A stretch of 64,000 nt of DNA, taken from the NCBI RefSeq assembly GCF_000313135.1, contig NW_004457514.1, forward strand, positions 10,855-74,854. Reading direction: 5' to 3'. Position numbers and translations under genes: made by a program. Shown piece by piece: positions 54,991 to 64,000 of the stretch. The notes under the pieces were generated by a model. That model did no database searches, had not been told where the DNA came from, and saw only the letters and a program-made list of their open reading frames with translations. Positions within the stretch are counted from its first letter, which is position 1; each line of letters begins with the position of its first letter. This stretch comes from Acanthamoeba castellanii str. Neff. Its lineage: Eukaryota > Discosea > Longamoebia > Acanthamoebidae.

Positions 54991-57900
54991 CTACTGGGAG
55001 AAGGGAGCGGGCGGGTGGTGGACGGAGGAGAGAGGGTGCGGGTGGTGCGGGCCGGGCATGGCGGGGCGGGCAAAGGGAAAACTGCCGGAGCCGGGCGGGA
55101 TGCCGGTCATGGAGGGGTGCATGGTGGGCACGGTGCCGGGCATGCCCGTGAAGGCGGTGGGGATCATGGTCACCTGGCCGGCGCCGGTCATCATGGGCAC
55201 CATGCCGGCGGGCGGGTAAAACTCGGCGCCCACGACGCCGGGGAAGTTGACGGCGGCCTGGTCCTCGGGCTTCTTGTCGTCCTTCTTGGGCTTGGCGGCC
55301 TCGACGAGCTGGTCGACCTTGGTGGTGTACTCGCGGATGGCCTGGATGAGGTAGGGCATGGCGTAGTCGGTGAGGCTGTGCTTCCAGGCGAGCTCGAGCA
55401 CGACGTCGGGCTTGACAAAGTCGTAGCACGTGTAGAGGCAGGCGGCGAAGCACTCGGCATCGCCCTTCTCGACGAAGAACCTGAGCAGCTCCTCAACGAC
55501 GTCGGCGTTGCCGGAATCAGCGGCGGTCTGCATGGCGTCCTTGAACAGGTCGTCGGACTTGCTGAGCTCCACCGACTTCTGCCACTCGGAGTTCTGCTTG
55601 TAGAGCTGAGCGGCGATCCGGCGGAACTCGAGCAGCTCGTGCTTCTCCAGCGTGCGGGCGAGGGCGAGGTGGTTCAGCTTGTCGTGGGTCTCAATCGAAT
55701 GCTTGAGAGAGTCGTAGTCCTCCTCTTCAATGTACAGTTCGTTGAGGGCTTCGTTGACGGCCGCCACATTCTCGGCTTGCACGGAGGTGAGGTAGGGCTT
55801 GATGAGGGCAAGGAGGTTCATCTCGCGAGCGACGGACACCACCTTGGTGTGGTCCACCTTGGCGCTGACGACATGGAGCAGATCGTTGGCCAGCAGCGGG
55901 TGCTCGGAGAGGTAGAAGCGAACAGCCTGACACGTTGACGAGATAGAGAGAGATTGTGAGTGAAACTGATTGGGGGAGCGCGATGATAGATAGAAAGAAA
56001 TGAAGAGCTGCAGTCGTTTTTCAGTTGCTAGAGTAGGTCCACATCGTAATTGTGTCATATTCGGACAGGGATAACTATAAATTACATCCTTTGACACAGC
56101 GTTCGGTTGTTGTGTAAGGCGCACGAGTGGGAAGGGAAGGATGGCACATACCTTGTAGGTGGTGTCGAGGTTGTTGACCTTGGCGATGATGCTCTTGAAC
56201 TCGTTGTGGTCCCAGGCCTCGACGGGGTGGTTGATCATGGTCATCGCAGCATTCTCGTGCTCGTTGCTGGCTTTGTACAGGTAGGTGAGCTCCTTCCACT
56301 GAGCGTTGGTCTGGCACCAACGGATGACCTTGGGCAAGCTGATGCGGTCGGGGAACAGCTCGAGGTGCTCCTGCAGCTTCTCGGGCTTGTACTTGGAGTA
56401 CAGAATCGCCAACTCGGTGAACATCGCCTTGTGAGCGCGATCAAGGCCGAGGCTCGAGGCTGGAATTGGCACGATTAGTCACCGATTGCACGCATGTGTG
56501 CGAAAGTGAATATGACGCGGTGCGACGAGGGCGGGATTCGTACTGAGGACGGAGATTATCTCCTCGAAGTAGCCCCTGCTTTCGTATCGCCAGACGAGCT
56601 CGTCCAGCTCATCACCGTGGATGACGATGTGGAGGGCGCAGATCTGAGCCAGACGGAACTCCTTGACCTCGATGAGGTGGAGGTTGACCTCCTTCCAGGT
56701 CTTGGTGCTGCCGGCCTTACGGGCAGCCTCCACCGCGGACGAGTACTGCTGCAGCTTGACCAGGGTAGTGGCCAGGCGAGCGTGGTTGTGAATGTTGCTG
56801 AACAGCAGCTTGGCCGCCTCGTACATCCCTTCCTCGAAGCACCTGTCACCAATCAATTGGATCTACAAAGGCGTCGTCGGGGTCAGCTACAATCGAAGAG
56901 GACGGGCGCAGTGGCGAGATCGTGGCTGTACCTGGGCACAGTTGGGGCCGGAAATGAACTCCTCGAGCTCGGCAAGTCTGTTGACCTTGGCGAGGGCGTA
57001 GATCAGCTCAGACTCAATATGAGCCTCCTTCACCTTCTTCCTGCACATCTGGAGGAACTTGACGAGCGGATCCCAGAGCTGCTCCCTCTCAGAGGCGACG
57101 ATGACATCGACGTAGTTCTCGGGGTCGTTGGCCTTGATGTAAGACTCTGTTGTTGTTGTTGTGGGAGGCAAGGTTGGCGTCAGTCGGTGTGTTCAGCGCG
57201 TCGTCGCAAAGATAGAAAGAAATGAAGAGCTGCAGTCGTTTTTCAGTTGCTAGAGTAGGTCCACATCGTAATTGTGTCATATTCGGACAGGGATAACTAT
57301 AAATTACATCCTTTGACGCAGCGTTCGGTTGTTGTGTACGGGGGGAGGAACGAAAACGCGGGAGGGGAGAGGTACCGATGGCTTCGGTCACGAGGTTGTT
57401 CTGGAGCTGCGCCTTGGCGAGGAGAGAGTAGACCTCCGGCTCGTTGACCTGGCTGGCGAAGGACACGGCAGCCTCGAGGTCGTTGAGGGAGTTCAAGAGG
57501 ACGGTGATGGCCTGCGGGTGGAGCTTGAACTTCTTGTAGATGGCGACGGCCTCGTCGAAGAGCTGAGCACCCTCGGCGATGGTGGCGATGTCGGGTCCGT
57601 CGAAGTTCTCCAGGCGGTTCACGTACTCCATCACCCGCGAGCTGTCGGCCTTGATGGCGGTGAGAATCAGGAGGTTCTGGAGGTTCTTGTTGTTGCTGAA
57701 GTCCGAGGGCTCCAGTACGATCTTCTCGAGCAGCCCGATGAGCTCGTTGGGCATGTCGGCGTTCATGAGAGCCTTCACCGCGGACGAAACCTCGTCGGGG
57801 TTCTTGCTCTCGGGGAGGGCAGTCTGCACGACCTGGTCGAGCACGGCCTGGCGGAACTCGTTGTTGTCGTCCAACACCTTGAGCCACAGGTCCTGGCTCT

Positions 57901-60900
57901 GCCTCTCCACGAGATAGCGGGCCTGGCTCTTGAACAGCGAGTTCTTGTTGGTGACCGCCACCAGCTCATCATCGCAAAGCCCTGAGTGAGTAGGAAAGTG
58001 AACGGGTGAGTCGTTGAAGATGGCGTCTTCTCGAGAAGAAAGGGGAGAAACACTGCGTTGATCAGATAATAATTTGATTCCGGATGAGCTTATCCTCATG
58101 GCGCATCAGTAGAGGGAGCTCGTTTATCATCAGCGAATGCAGCGGGGAGCGCGGGCCAGAAGGTCAAGAAGGAGGCGGATAAAGTACCTCGCTTGTAGAT
58201 GAGGAAGGCCAGGTGGGGGTCGCGGTTCTCGCAGTACTTGCCGACAACACGGCTGTCGTAGAAGGTGTTGGTGTTGAGGAACTTCTCGGGCTCCCTGTTG
58301 AGGTCGATGTAGATCTTGGCCAGGGCGTTGTGTGTGGCCGGCTCCTGGTTGCCCTCAGCAACGCGGGCCTCGAGCCAGGGGAGCAGGAGCTTCAGGCGGT
58401 TGCGCTTCTCGATAGCCGCAACGAGGTCTGCAGATTCGAGAATTGAGTGGTTAGCATGGAAAACGAGATTGTTGGCGGCAGGCGGGAAGGTACCATCGAC
58501 AGGGCACAAGTTCCTCACGGACATGATGAGCTTCTGGATGTACTCCTCGCCGCAGTCGACATCGAGGAGAGCACCGACAACGGCAGGGGTGTTGATCGGG
58601 TTGATCTTCTGCACGTAGGCCTGTGACACAAAGATACACGGTGAGATGGAGAACGGTCGGAGGGCGACAGCAAAGAATAAGAAGGGAATGATCAGATAAT
58701 AATTTGATTCCGGATGAGCTTATCCTCATGGCGCATCAGTAGAGGGAGCTCGTTTATCATCAGTTTCGAAGCTGCGCGGGTGAAACCACAGCACGAGAGG
58801 GCGCTAGGTACCTCGATGTACTGAAGCATGCTGTTGGCGTAGAGGTAGCGGGTGAGCTCCTCAACGAAGTCGAAGCGGTCGCACACGATGATGAGGGGCA
58901 GCTGGTCGGGAAGGCGGGCCTCCTGTAACGCGAAGAAGCAAGGCGTTAGCGAGGTCGCACGAGCAAGACAACACCAAATGAGTACAAACATAGAAAAGAG
59001 AGCATTCAGTAAGGTCCTTTCTTCGCATCTACAACCAACTGATTAGGTCGATTGCATAAGAAGGTGTCCTAAGAATACCGAAATCATCCTGTGCCCCCAC
59101 ACTCACGACACGCGAAAGACGCACTAAGAGGCAGGCGCACCTTGAGGAAATCGCGGACTTTCTTGGGATCGTAGTAGTTGCTCTCTCGGCAGATGCGCTC
59201 GACGTCGCGAAGGGCGTTCATCTTGACGGCGGCCTCGATGTACTTGAAGTGCACCTCGGGGTCCTGAGAGTAGGACACGACTGCGCCGAGGTAGTGGTAG
59301 AGGCCATCGAAGCTGTTGCACGACTCGAAGAGGTCGATCAAGGCCGAGGCGGTGAGCTGGTCGGAGTACTTGGTGGCAACGGCGACGACGGTCTGCAGGT
59401 TCTGTCGGGGGTTGACCCGCATCAGCTCCTTCAGGCAATCAACGCTGTCCTCAACCGAGAGCTGGCCGAAGTAGTTCACCAGGAACTCCGGGTTGATGGC
59501 ATGGGTGTTGAGCATGACCCTCTTGATGTCGGCGATGTTGGTGTAGTGCTCCAGCGCCTGCAAGAAGAGGTCGGTTAGAAAGTTGTGGTAGAGCGAGAGT
59601 GAAGCGTAATTGTCAATGACGAGCTTGCTTCAGGGTTGCTTGATGTCAGCAACCCGGCCAAAGGCCGGGAATATGGTCTCAAAGATTATTTTGCCATCAC
59701 GAGATCGCGCGCGTGCGGGTGCGGCGAGGGGGAGACGACGTACCCGCTGGTACAGGCCAGCCTTCTCGCAGAGCTGGGCGATGTAGGGCTTGTTGTAGTG
59801 GGTGAGCATCTCGTAACCCATGATGGCGTCAGCCACCTGAGGCGCCTGCATCAGGTTGACCTCCAGGAGACGGGTCTGAAGCGGTCCCTCCTCGGGCTTG
59901 TTGCCCTTGAGGACATCCAGCAGCAGCGACGTAGTCTCCTGAACCATGTTCCGGTGCAGGAACAGATCAACGACCTGAGGAGAAACGCGACACGTTTAGT
60001 TCGGGTGTACACCTCTCGGGTGAAAGAGAAAGATAGCTCGCGGAGCGTACCTGGTTGACGTCGATCTTGGAGGCCTGGGGACCGGAGAGCAGCTTGGCGG
60101 CGAAGTTGGCGGCACCCTGAGGGTTGGTCTGGACGAGGCCGTTCAGGATGTACATGAAGTCCGGCGAGTAGCCGGTCTTCTCGGAGTAGAGGAGGATGCG
60201 CTCGTACTGCCCGCTGTCGGCGAGGCACTGGACCACCTTGTCCTTGGAGTCGGCCAGGTAGTAGATCGACAGGGCCAGGTTGAGGTCGTACGGGCGGACC
60301 AGGTCACCGAGCTCCTCGCTGCAGTCGAGCTTCTCCTCCTTGAGCCAGTTCTGGAGGAGCTCCTTGCGACCCTGCTGGAGCACGGGGCGCGAGAGCTCGA
60401 GCGACTCGACCTTGTTGAGCTTGCCCTTCTCGAGCAGCACGGAGAAGTACTGAAGCAGCGGCGAGGGCTGGCCGGGAGCACCGGGCAATCGGGAGAACAT
60501 CTGGATGGTCTGGGTGGACCGGAGCATGCCCTGGGGAGACTCGGCGCAGACCTTGGCAGCCTCCTTGTAGCGGCCCTGCTGGAACAGTTGGTTGAACTGA
60601 GCAGTGACGAGCTCCTCGGCGCCGCGCAAGTTGTTCTTGGAGGCGAACTTGATGGCGAGATCGTAGTCGTTGAGCTGGGTGCAGATGTAGGGAACGATGG
60701 TGTTCTCGTCGACGGTGACGGAGAGCACCTGGCCCTTCCGGTTGACGCCGATGATGCCGCCGGTGGAGGCCTGCGGGGCGGTAACGAAGATGGTCTCGGC
60801 CGAGATGCGGTTCATGTAGAGGAGCTTGCCGGTGTTGACGTCGAAGATGTGGATGTAGCCGAACTTGGTGATCATGTACACCACAGAGTACTTGTCGCTC

Positions 60901-61920
60901 ACCTGCATCGCCACGGGGAAGTCCTGTGCGGCCTCGGCGGGGAAGTAAATGTCCGTCTGCTTCTTCTCGAAACCGCCGCCCTCGCCCGTCTGGCCCACCT
61001 CGAGGATGTACAGCTTCGACGACGCCGCGGTGCGAGAAGCGAAGCAGAAGAGGGTTGAGTTGCGCGTCGAGCCCTCCGTGCGGTAGTCGCAGAACGCAGC
61101 CGCGTGGCCCTCGAGCGCCTGGCTCACCTTGCGGTCGACGGAGTAGAGCTGCATGGCGCCGGCGATGCGGTCGTCCTTCCTCGTGATACCGATCACAGCG
61201 CACCACTTCTCGGCGGCATCGACGCGGTAGTTGATGATCTGTGTTCCTGCAAGCGACTGGTGGCGCGCGAAGATCTTCTGCGGCTTGGCATTGTCTGTGC
61301 GGAGTTGGGTGAGTTTGGGAGCAAAGAGTGCGAAGTCTTGGCACACACGAACCATTCATCGACCAGTGATAGACGGAAGTGGCAGTGACCAGGGCGAGCT
61401 TGGAGTCGGAAATCCACTTCCAGAATTCAACGGGCTCGCTCATGACACAGTCGTTCACCTTAGCACGCTCGCCGATGTTGAAAATCTGGAGATTTTGCGT
61501 GTCTGTTTTGGAGGACCCCCCTTTAGCGCGTTGTCTCAAATGAGACAAGATGATCAACTTGACTGTGTACCTTTCAATGCGAGGATGTTGTGCACGGGGT
61601 TCATGAGGGCCGAATCGGCAGCGATGGGTCGCCGCACGACATTGGAGGGGTTCTGAAGGTCAATGATGACCACGTTACGCTCTTCGCCCACTTGATCGCG
61701 GACGCAGATGTACTTCTCCGACTCCATGGTCAGCGTAGCGAACCCGATGGACTGGGGATTGATCCCAAAGGTGCCCAACTATAAAACCAACAAGAAGCTT
61801 CAGAATTGTGGATCAACAGTGGCGATACACTCATTTTAACTTGGAAGAAAACCATTCCAGCACTGAAGCAGAGGGGCATACCTGGGCAATCTCCTTGAAC
61901 TGAATGGGAAGAGCCGACAT
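54991..61920 (-). CDS. Clathrin heavy chain
   Basis: About 15 exons encode about 1,700 residues, the normal length for the family. The N-terminal beta-propeller starts [13 protein letters not shown]. It contains [40 protein letters not shown] and [20 protein letters not shown]. Seven CHC repeats of the leg follow: [53 protein letters not shown] segments, [19 protein letters not shown] and [17 protein letters not shown]. The C-terminal trimerisation region ends with a Met/Pro/Gly-rich tail ([20 protein letters not shown]) and stops at 54991. The protein forms triskelions of vesicle coats at plasma membrane and endosomes. Introns are longer than in neighbours, and four of them hold near-identical duplicated segments that look like box C/D snoRNAs. 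Confidence 0.95.
55989..56116 (-). repeat. 128-bp intronic duplicate block, copy 1 of pair A
   Basis: This segment matches 57211-57338 at 127 of 128 positions. The boundaries are abrupt and both copies sit inside introns of the same gene, away from the splice sites. The unit is larger than the snoRNA core it contains, since flanking 30-nt stretches are also identical. Confidence 0.95.
56021..56089 (-). ncRNA. Box C/D snoRNA candidate, snR38/SNORD1-like, copy 1 (intronic)
   Basis: Read on the minus strand, in the sense of the clathrin gene, the intron contains a C-like box (GGATGTA, 56089-56083). Next is the guide AGTTATCCCTGT (56076-56065), immediately followed by a D'-like box CCGA (56064-56061). 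A C'-like CGATGTG and a D box CTGA (56024-56021) follow. The guide is a 12-nt perfect complement of ACAGGGATAACT, a universally conserved 28S rRNA sequence in the peptidyl-transferase centre. By the D'+5 rule the target is the middle G of GGG, which is yeast Gm2815 (snR38). The C and D' boxes deviate from consensus. A weak terminal stem (GCTG...TC with GA...CAGC) surrounds it. Confidence 0.65.
57211..57338 (-). repeat. 128-bp intronic duplicate block, copy 2 of pair A
   Basis: This is the partner of 55989-56116, with one mismatch (ttgacgcagc against ttgacacagc). There are no terminal inverted repeats and no obvious target-site duplication, which argues against a simple transposon. Confidence 0.95.
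57243..57311 (-). ncRNA. Box C/D snoRNA candidate, snR38/SNORD1-like, copy 2 (intronic)
   Basis: This second copy lies in a different intron of the clathrin heavy chain gene, 1,222 bp from the first. It is part of a 128-bp block that matches copy 1 at 127 positions, with the single difference outside the guide and boxes. The same GGATGTA, AGTTATCCCTGT, CCGA and CTGA order is present, so the same rRNA target is predicted. The flanking intron sequence on both sides is unrelated to copy 1, so only the snoRNA-sized block was copied or homogenised. Confidence 0.63.
58059..58133 (-). ncRNA. Box C/D snoRNA candidate, pair B copy 1 (intronic)
   Basis: On the minus strand the 75-nt unit begins with a near-perfect C box (CTGATGA, core TGATGA). 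A D' box CTGA follows after the guide ACGAGCTCCCTCTA. A C'-like TGAGGA and a terminal D box CTGA (before TCA) complete the pattern. All four boxes have proper order and spacing, and flanking CTGC/GCAG can pair as a short terminal stem. The 5' guide would pair with TAGAGGGAGCTCGT and the 3' guide with an ATAATAATTTGATTC-like sequence. I cannot match either to rRNA with certainty. It lies within a clathrin heavy chain intron between the exons near 57983 and 58187. Confidence 0.7.
58689..58763 (-). ncRNA. Box C/D snoRNA candidate, pair B copy 2 (intronic)
   Basis: This 75-bp segment is identical at every position to 58059-58133 and lies in the next upstream intron of the clathrin gene (between the exons near 58623 and 58812). 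The flanking DNA differs completely from the first base outside the unit. The unit boundaries coincide with the C box and the D box plus a few bases. That is expected of a copied snoRNA gene and not of a random segmental duplication. Confidence 0.7.
59006..59090 (-). ncRNA. Possible additional box C/D-like snoRNA in a clathrin intron
   Basis: The minus strand shows a C-like AGGATGA (59090-59084) and a D box CTGA (59009-59006), 85 nt apart, inside one intron of the clathrin gene. The guide-like stretch before the D box is CGAAGAAAGGACCTTA. No clear D' box is seen and I cannot name a target. The pattern is weaker than in pairs A and B and could be chance. Confidence 0.25.
59633..59669 (-). repeat. 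Two overlapping perfect hairpins in a clathrin intron
   Basis: The arms gggttgct/agcaaccc (59633-59640, 59648-59655) and cccggcc/ggccggg (59653-59659, 59663-59669) are both perfect and share a ccc, so they are alternative or stacked structures. The intron also has a GTGATGG C-like box at 59700-59694 and CTGA at 59649-59646 and 59633-59630 on the minus strand. It may be a structured small RNA, but the box spacing is not standard. Confidence 0.6.
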
Positions 61921-62580
61921 GTTGAGGCAGCGGTGTGATTGAGTCGAAAAATTAGAGAGATGAGAAAGAGATAGAGTCGTAGGTTCTCTGGCAACTGCTG
62001 GTAGGCGTGTTGCTTTTCTTCTTCTTTCCTCCCCGATCTGTGCGACTTCGCTCTCTTGATGCTGCGTGTGCGGGGGGATGAACAAAAGAAACCAGCAGAT
62101 CAGGCGCTGTCCGGCACAAAAAGCCACGACGCAAGAGAAGCGCGTGAAGGTACCCCCTAATTGGTTGGCACGACGGCAGACCGCCTTCTTAAAGCTCGGC
62201 CGGACGAATTCCTCTCGGAGTATTCTCTACGGAGGCGTGGGTGCGCAGTCGCGGGCAAAGTCGCGGCGGTGTGTGTGGTGGTCGAAGTACTGCATGATGG
62301 TACGGTGGTATGTAGTGGATTAAGTCGGAGGCGGAGCAGAAACGGACGGCGGCATTGTGGCAGAGGTGGGGTACGGGTAGGGTCGGTAGCGCTGTGGTAC
62401 ACGGGCCGTTAAACGTCCAGGCCGGGCTCCGGCTTCTTATGCCCTTCCCGGAGCACAAGCCCTGTGGTTTGCGGAGTTGTGTCGCTACCTCTTCCCCTTT
62501 CTTTCTCCGTCCCTCCCTGCCAAGTAGATAGGGAGGCTCAAGTGTGCCATCTCTTGTTGTGTTGCACAGATTTTCAACAC
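61921..62580. other. Upstream region of clathrin gene; no supported gene
   Basis: This 660-bp stretch holds the 5' UTR and promoter of the clathrin heavy chain gene and the upstream side of the tRNA gene. Frames are short on both strands and none shows a domain. No TATA box stands out. Confidence 0.5.
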
Positions 62581-62653
62581 GGGGGCGTAGTTCAATTGGT
62601 AGAGCGTCTGACTCCAGATCAGAAGGTTGCGTGTTCAAGTCACGTCGTCCTCA
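62581..62653 (+). tRNA. tRNA-Trp (anticodon CCA), intronless
   Basis: The 73-nt sequence folds into a complete cloverleaf. The acceptor stem GGGGGCG pairs with CGTCCTC (two G-U pairs) with discriminator A. The D arm is GTTC/GAGC, the anticodon stem TCTGA/TCAGA holds loop CTCCAGA (anticodon CCA, Trp), and the T arm is GCGTG/CACGT with loop TTCAAGT. The internal A box (tagttcaattgg, 62588-62599) and B box (gttcaagtcac, 62632-62642) fit RNA polymerase III consensus. There is no intron. CCA is not encoded and must be added. Confidence 0.95.
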
Positions 62654-62662
62654 TATGTTCTC

Positions 62663-62670
62663 TTTTTTTT
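62663..62670 (+). terminator. RNA polymerase III T-tract terminator
   Basis: Eight consecutive T residues lie ten bases after the tRNA-Trp 3' end, the normal position and length for Pol III termination. Confidence 0.9.
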
Positions 62671-62689
62671 CTCCTACAACGAGGTGCCA

Positions 62690-63468
62690 CAGGATGCAAT
62701 ATTTTTGTGGCCAATGAGTGACTAAAAAACAGCTGGGCAAGAAGTAAAGCCAGACCATCTGCAGCCAATGGGTTGTGGGAGTAGTGTGCCAGTACCAGCA
62801 CTCTTTTTCTTTCAGTACTGAAATAACCTGTCCCCTGGGGTAAATGACATTCAGCAGACCACTTCCATGTGAGATCACTTTGGCACCACAAAAAAAATGA
62901 CCCATCAAGTCCTTGTATGCAAGATGGAAGGAGCAATTTGAGGACATGAAATTTGAATTGGTGAAGGAACAGACTGAAAGTGAGAAGCTCTGCAAGCGGT
63001 TCTCCACCTGCAGAAGGAGAACACCCAGCTACATGAGCAGCATGGGGACATGCAAGTGCTCATCAACATGACCTGCAAATTCATTGAAGGCTGGATCAAC
63101 ACATCACCCTCTCCCTCACCCACCTCTTCCTATGCACTCCAGATATGCCACAATTCCAGCGCCCTTGTATGCAGCCTCCCTCCACACAGACCATTCCAAT
63201 CAATCCTCTTCTTCCTGGCCAATGGCCTCCCCAGCAACATCAAGGCAGCCACATTTGCTGTCTGCACATGCACCATCTCCAGTGCTCACCACAAAGGGGG
63301 ACATACACTCCACAGAATCCAGTACCCCCTCCACACACACCAGGACTATGTCAGGGCAGCAGCTCAAACCCTTCTCATCAAGAGCACAGACAAACTCATG
63401 CCAGTTGCCAGTGGCCAACTGTGGTGCTGGCAGTGGCAAACCAATGGGCGCCTAGTACTGTGAACTAG
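62690..63468 (+). pseudogene. Decayed coiled-coil coding sequence with frameshift and stops
   Basis: A helical stretch reads RWKEQFEDMKFELVKEQTES and SEKLCKRF in one frame. It continues in another frame as LHLQKENTQLHEQHGDMQVL and INMTCKFIEGW, which implies a one-base shift near 63000. Upstream, several stop codons interrupt a recognisable frame (about 62700-62900). Downstream is Pro/Ser-rich and runs to a stop near 63463. Composition is AT-richer and CA-rich compared with the rest of the window. It resembles the coiled-coil end of a transposon- or DNA-binding-domain protein, but I cannot name the family. Confidence 0.5.
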
Positions 63469-64000
63469 CCAAGGCACAATGCATGATCCCCCTCTCCCTC
63501 TCCTGACAACCCAAAAATCGTTTTTATTTAAAAATAACAAGACAAAATTGGGAGCATCTTGAGAAATGGCAGATTAATGAGAGAGAAAATGCAGTAACTG
63601 GGCCATCAGTCAAGGTCTGGAATGACCAATTTCTATCATTCACATGTACATGACAACCAAAAATATATACAACCAGACACTTACTTTATTGTGTACATGT
63701 ATGTGATGACTACACACCTTTTTTTGTTCCTATCCTGACCACAGCAATGGCCAGCACATGGAAACTGTAAATGGCTGCTGGGATTTAACCAGACAAAAAG
63801 TCAATTTTTATTCTTTACACAAGCAATTCAGGTGGGCCATTGGTTACATCTCAGTGTGGAGAGTGCCCTTCATCTCTTACTTCTTGGCCTCCTGAGGAGT
63901 TGGCTGCTGACAGTGAGGGTGGCCTGGTGCTGCTCTTTGTCATTCAGTTGATATCAAATTGTTGCAGCATTCATCTTCACATGGTCTTTGGGGCAAGGAG
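63469..64000. other. AT-richer terminal segment, no gene recognised
   Basis: The last 530 bp is markedly AT-richer, with acatgtacatgac-type inverted stretches (63645-63705) and no clear coding frame. A plus-strand frame from about 63855 to the window end (SQCGECPSSLTSWPPEEL) is open but lacks a start and may be chance. It could be the 3' UTR of a gene entering from outside on the minus strand, or mobile-element debris. Confidence 0.35.

Noticed and set aside
58059..58133. Assigning the pair B 5' guide to the 18S TTAGAGGGAC region
   Set aside because: Only about eight bases match, and the D'+5 position falls on a G two bases from the methylation site I recall there, so I left the target open.
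58059..58763. Pair B duplicates considered as introners or short inverted-repeat transposons
   Set aside because: They do not span the whole intron, lack terminal inverted repeats and target-site duplications, and their edges coincide with C and D boxes.
59640..59700. Similarity of an intron segment to 18S GGGAGTATGGTCGCAAGG
   Set aside because: It is about 15 of 18 bases and is not placed directly before a D or D' box, so it does not meet guide rules.
62189..62638. Minus-strand frame overlapping the tRNA gene
   Set aside because: It crosses the tRNA-Trp gene and has no recognisable protein features.

Overview
The window looks like a gene-dense nuclear segment of an amoebozoan, most likely Acanthamoeba or a close relative. 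Coding DNA is GC-rich with strong G/C third positions. Nearly every gene is split by short introns (mostly 60-120 bp) that begin gtacgt, gtgcgt or similar and end in cag/tag. Introns carry (CA)n or (GT)n runs, intergenic gaps are short, and protein families are those of a free-living amoeba. There is no bacterial operon structure, CRISPR array or phage. The species assignment is inference from style and gene content. Exon structures were joined by eye and need transcript support.

Layout. 1-206: 3' end of an unidentified gene. 699-10147 (+): a very large type I surface protein. 10148-11177: gene-poor stretch with an F-box relic and decayed coding sequence. 11178-14688 (-): a CDCA7-type zinc-finger protein that also carries a chromodomain. 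14942-16715 (-): TauE/SafE-type transporter. 16976-19325 (-): EDEM-type GH47 protein. 19401-21046 (-): RAD51C. 21167-25548 (-): a single-pass receptor-like protein with an intracellular RasGAP. 26010-27655 (-) and 27769-29417 (+): divergent TatD nuclease and BUB2/Cdc16-type TBC GAP. 29560-32702 (+): FHA-CUE-PARP protein. 32859-36820 (-): Dbf4-like kinase regulator. 36821-37671: no confident gene.

37672-38325 (-) and 38388-39073 (+): divergent ASCH protein and twin-CX9C protein. 39529-40059 (+): unknown charged protein. 40311-43466 (+): mitochondrial ACSF2-like acyl-CoA synthetase. 43693-47963 (+): two-pore cation channel. 48079-48395 (+): tiny unknown gene. 48451-49069 (+): Cys-rich ER-lumen protein ending KEEL. 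49273-50584 (+): ELO fatty-acid elongase. 50699-52674 (-): ankyrin / F-box / pseudo-GTPase / CaaX protein. 52793-54884 (-): oxidoreductase-like plus CPR-type FAD/NADPH module. 54991-61920 (-): clathrin heavy chain, whose introns hold two pairs of duplicated box C/D snoRNA candidates. 62581-62653: tRNA-Trp(CCA). The last ~1.3 kb is AT-richer and contains a frameshifted coiled-coil pseudogene.

Themes. Many genes serve chromosome maintenance: CDCA7-chromo, RAD51C, PARP, Dbf4, BUB2-type GAP and TatD. Others serve membrane traffic and lipid work: clathrin, elongase, acyl-CoA synthetase, two-pore channel and EDEM. Gene order alone does not prove functional linkage. The strongest candidates for undescribed biology are (1) the receptor-type RasGAP, (2) the ANK/F-box/pseudo-GTPase/CaaX protein, (3) the FHA-CUE-PARP protein, (4) the CDCA7-chromodomain fusion, and (5) the duplicated intronic snoRNAs of the clathrin gene. 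One of those snoRNAs has a guide positioned on a universally conserved peptidyl-transferase-centre site of 28S rRNA.
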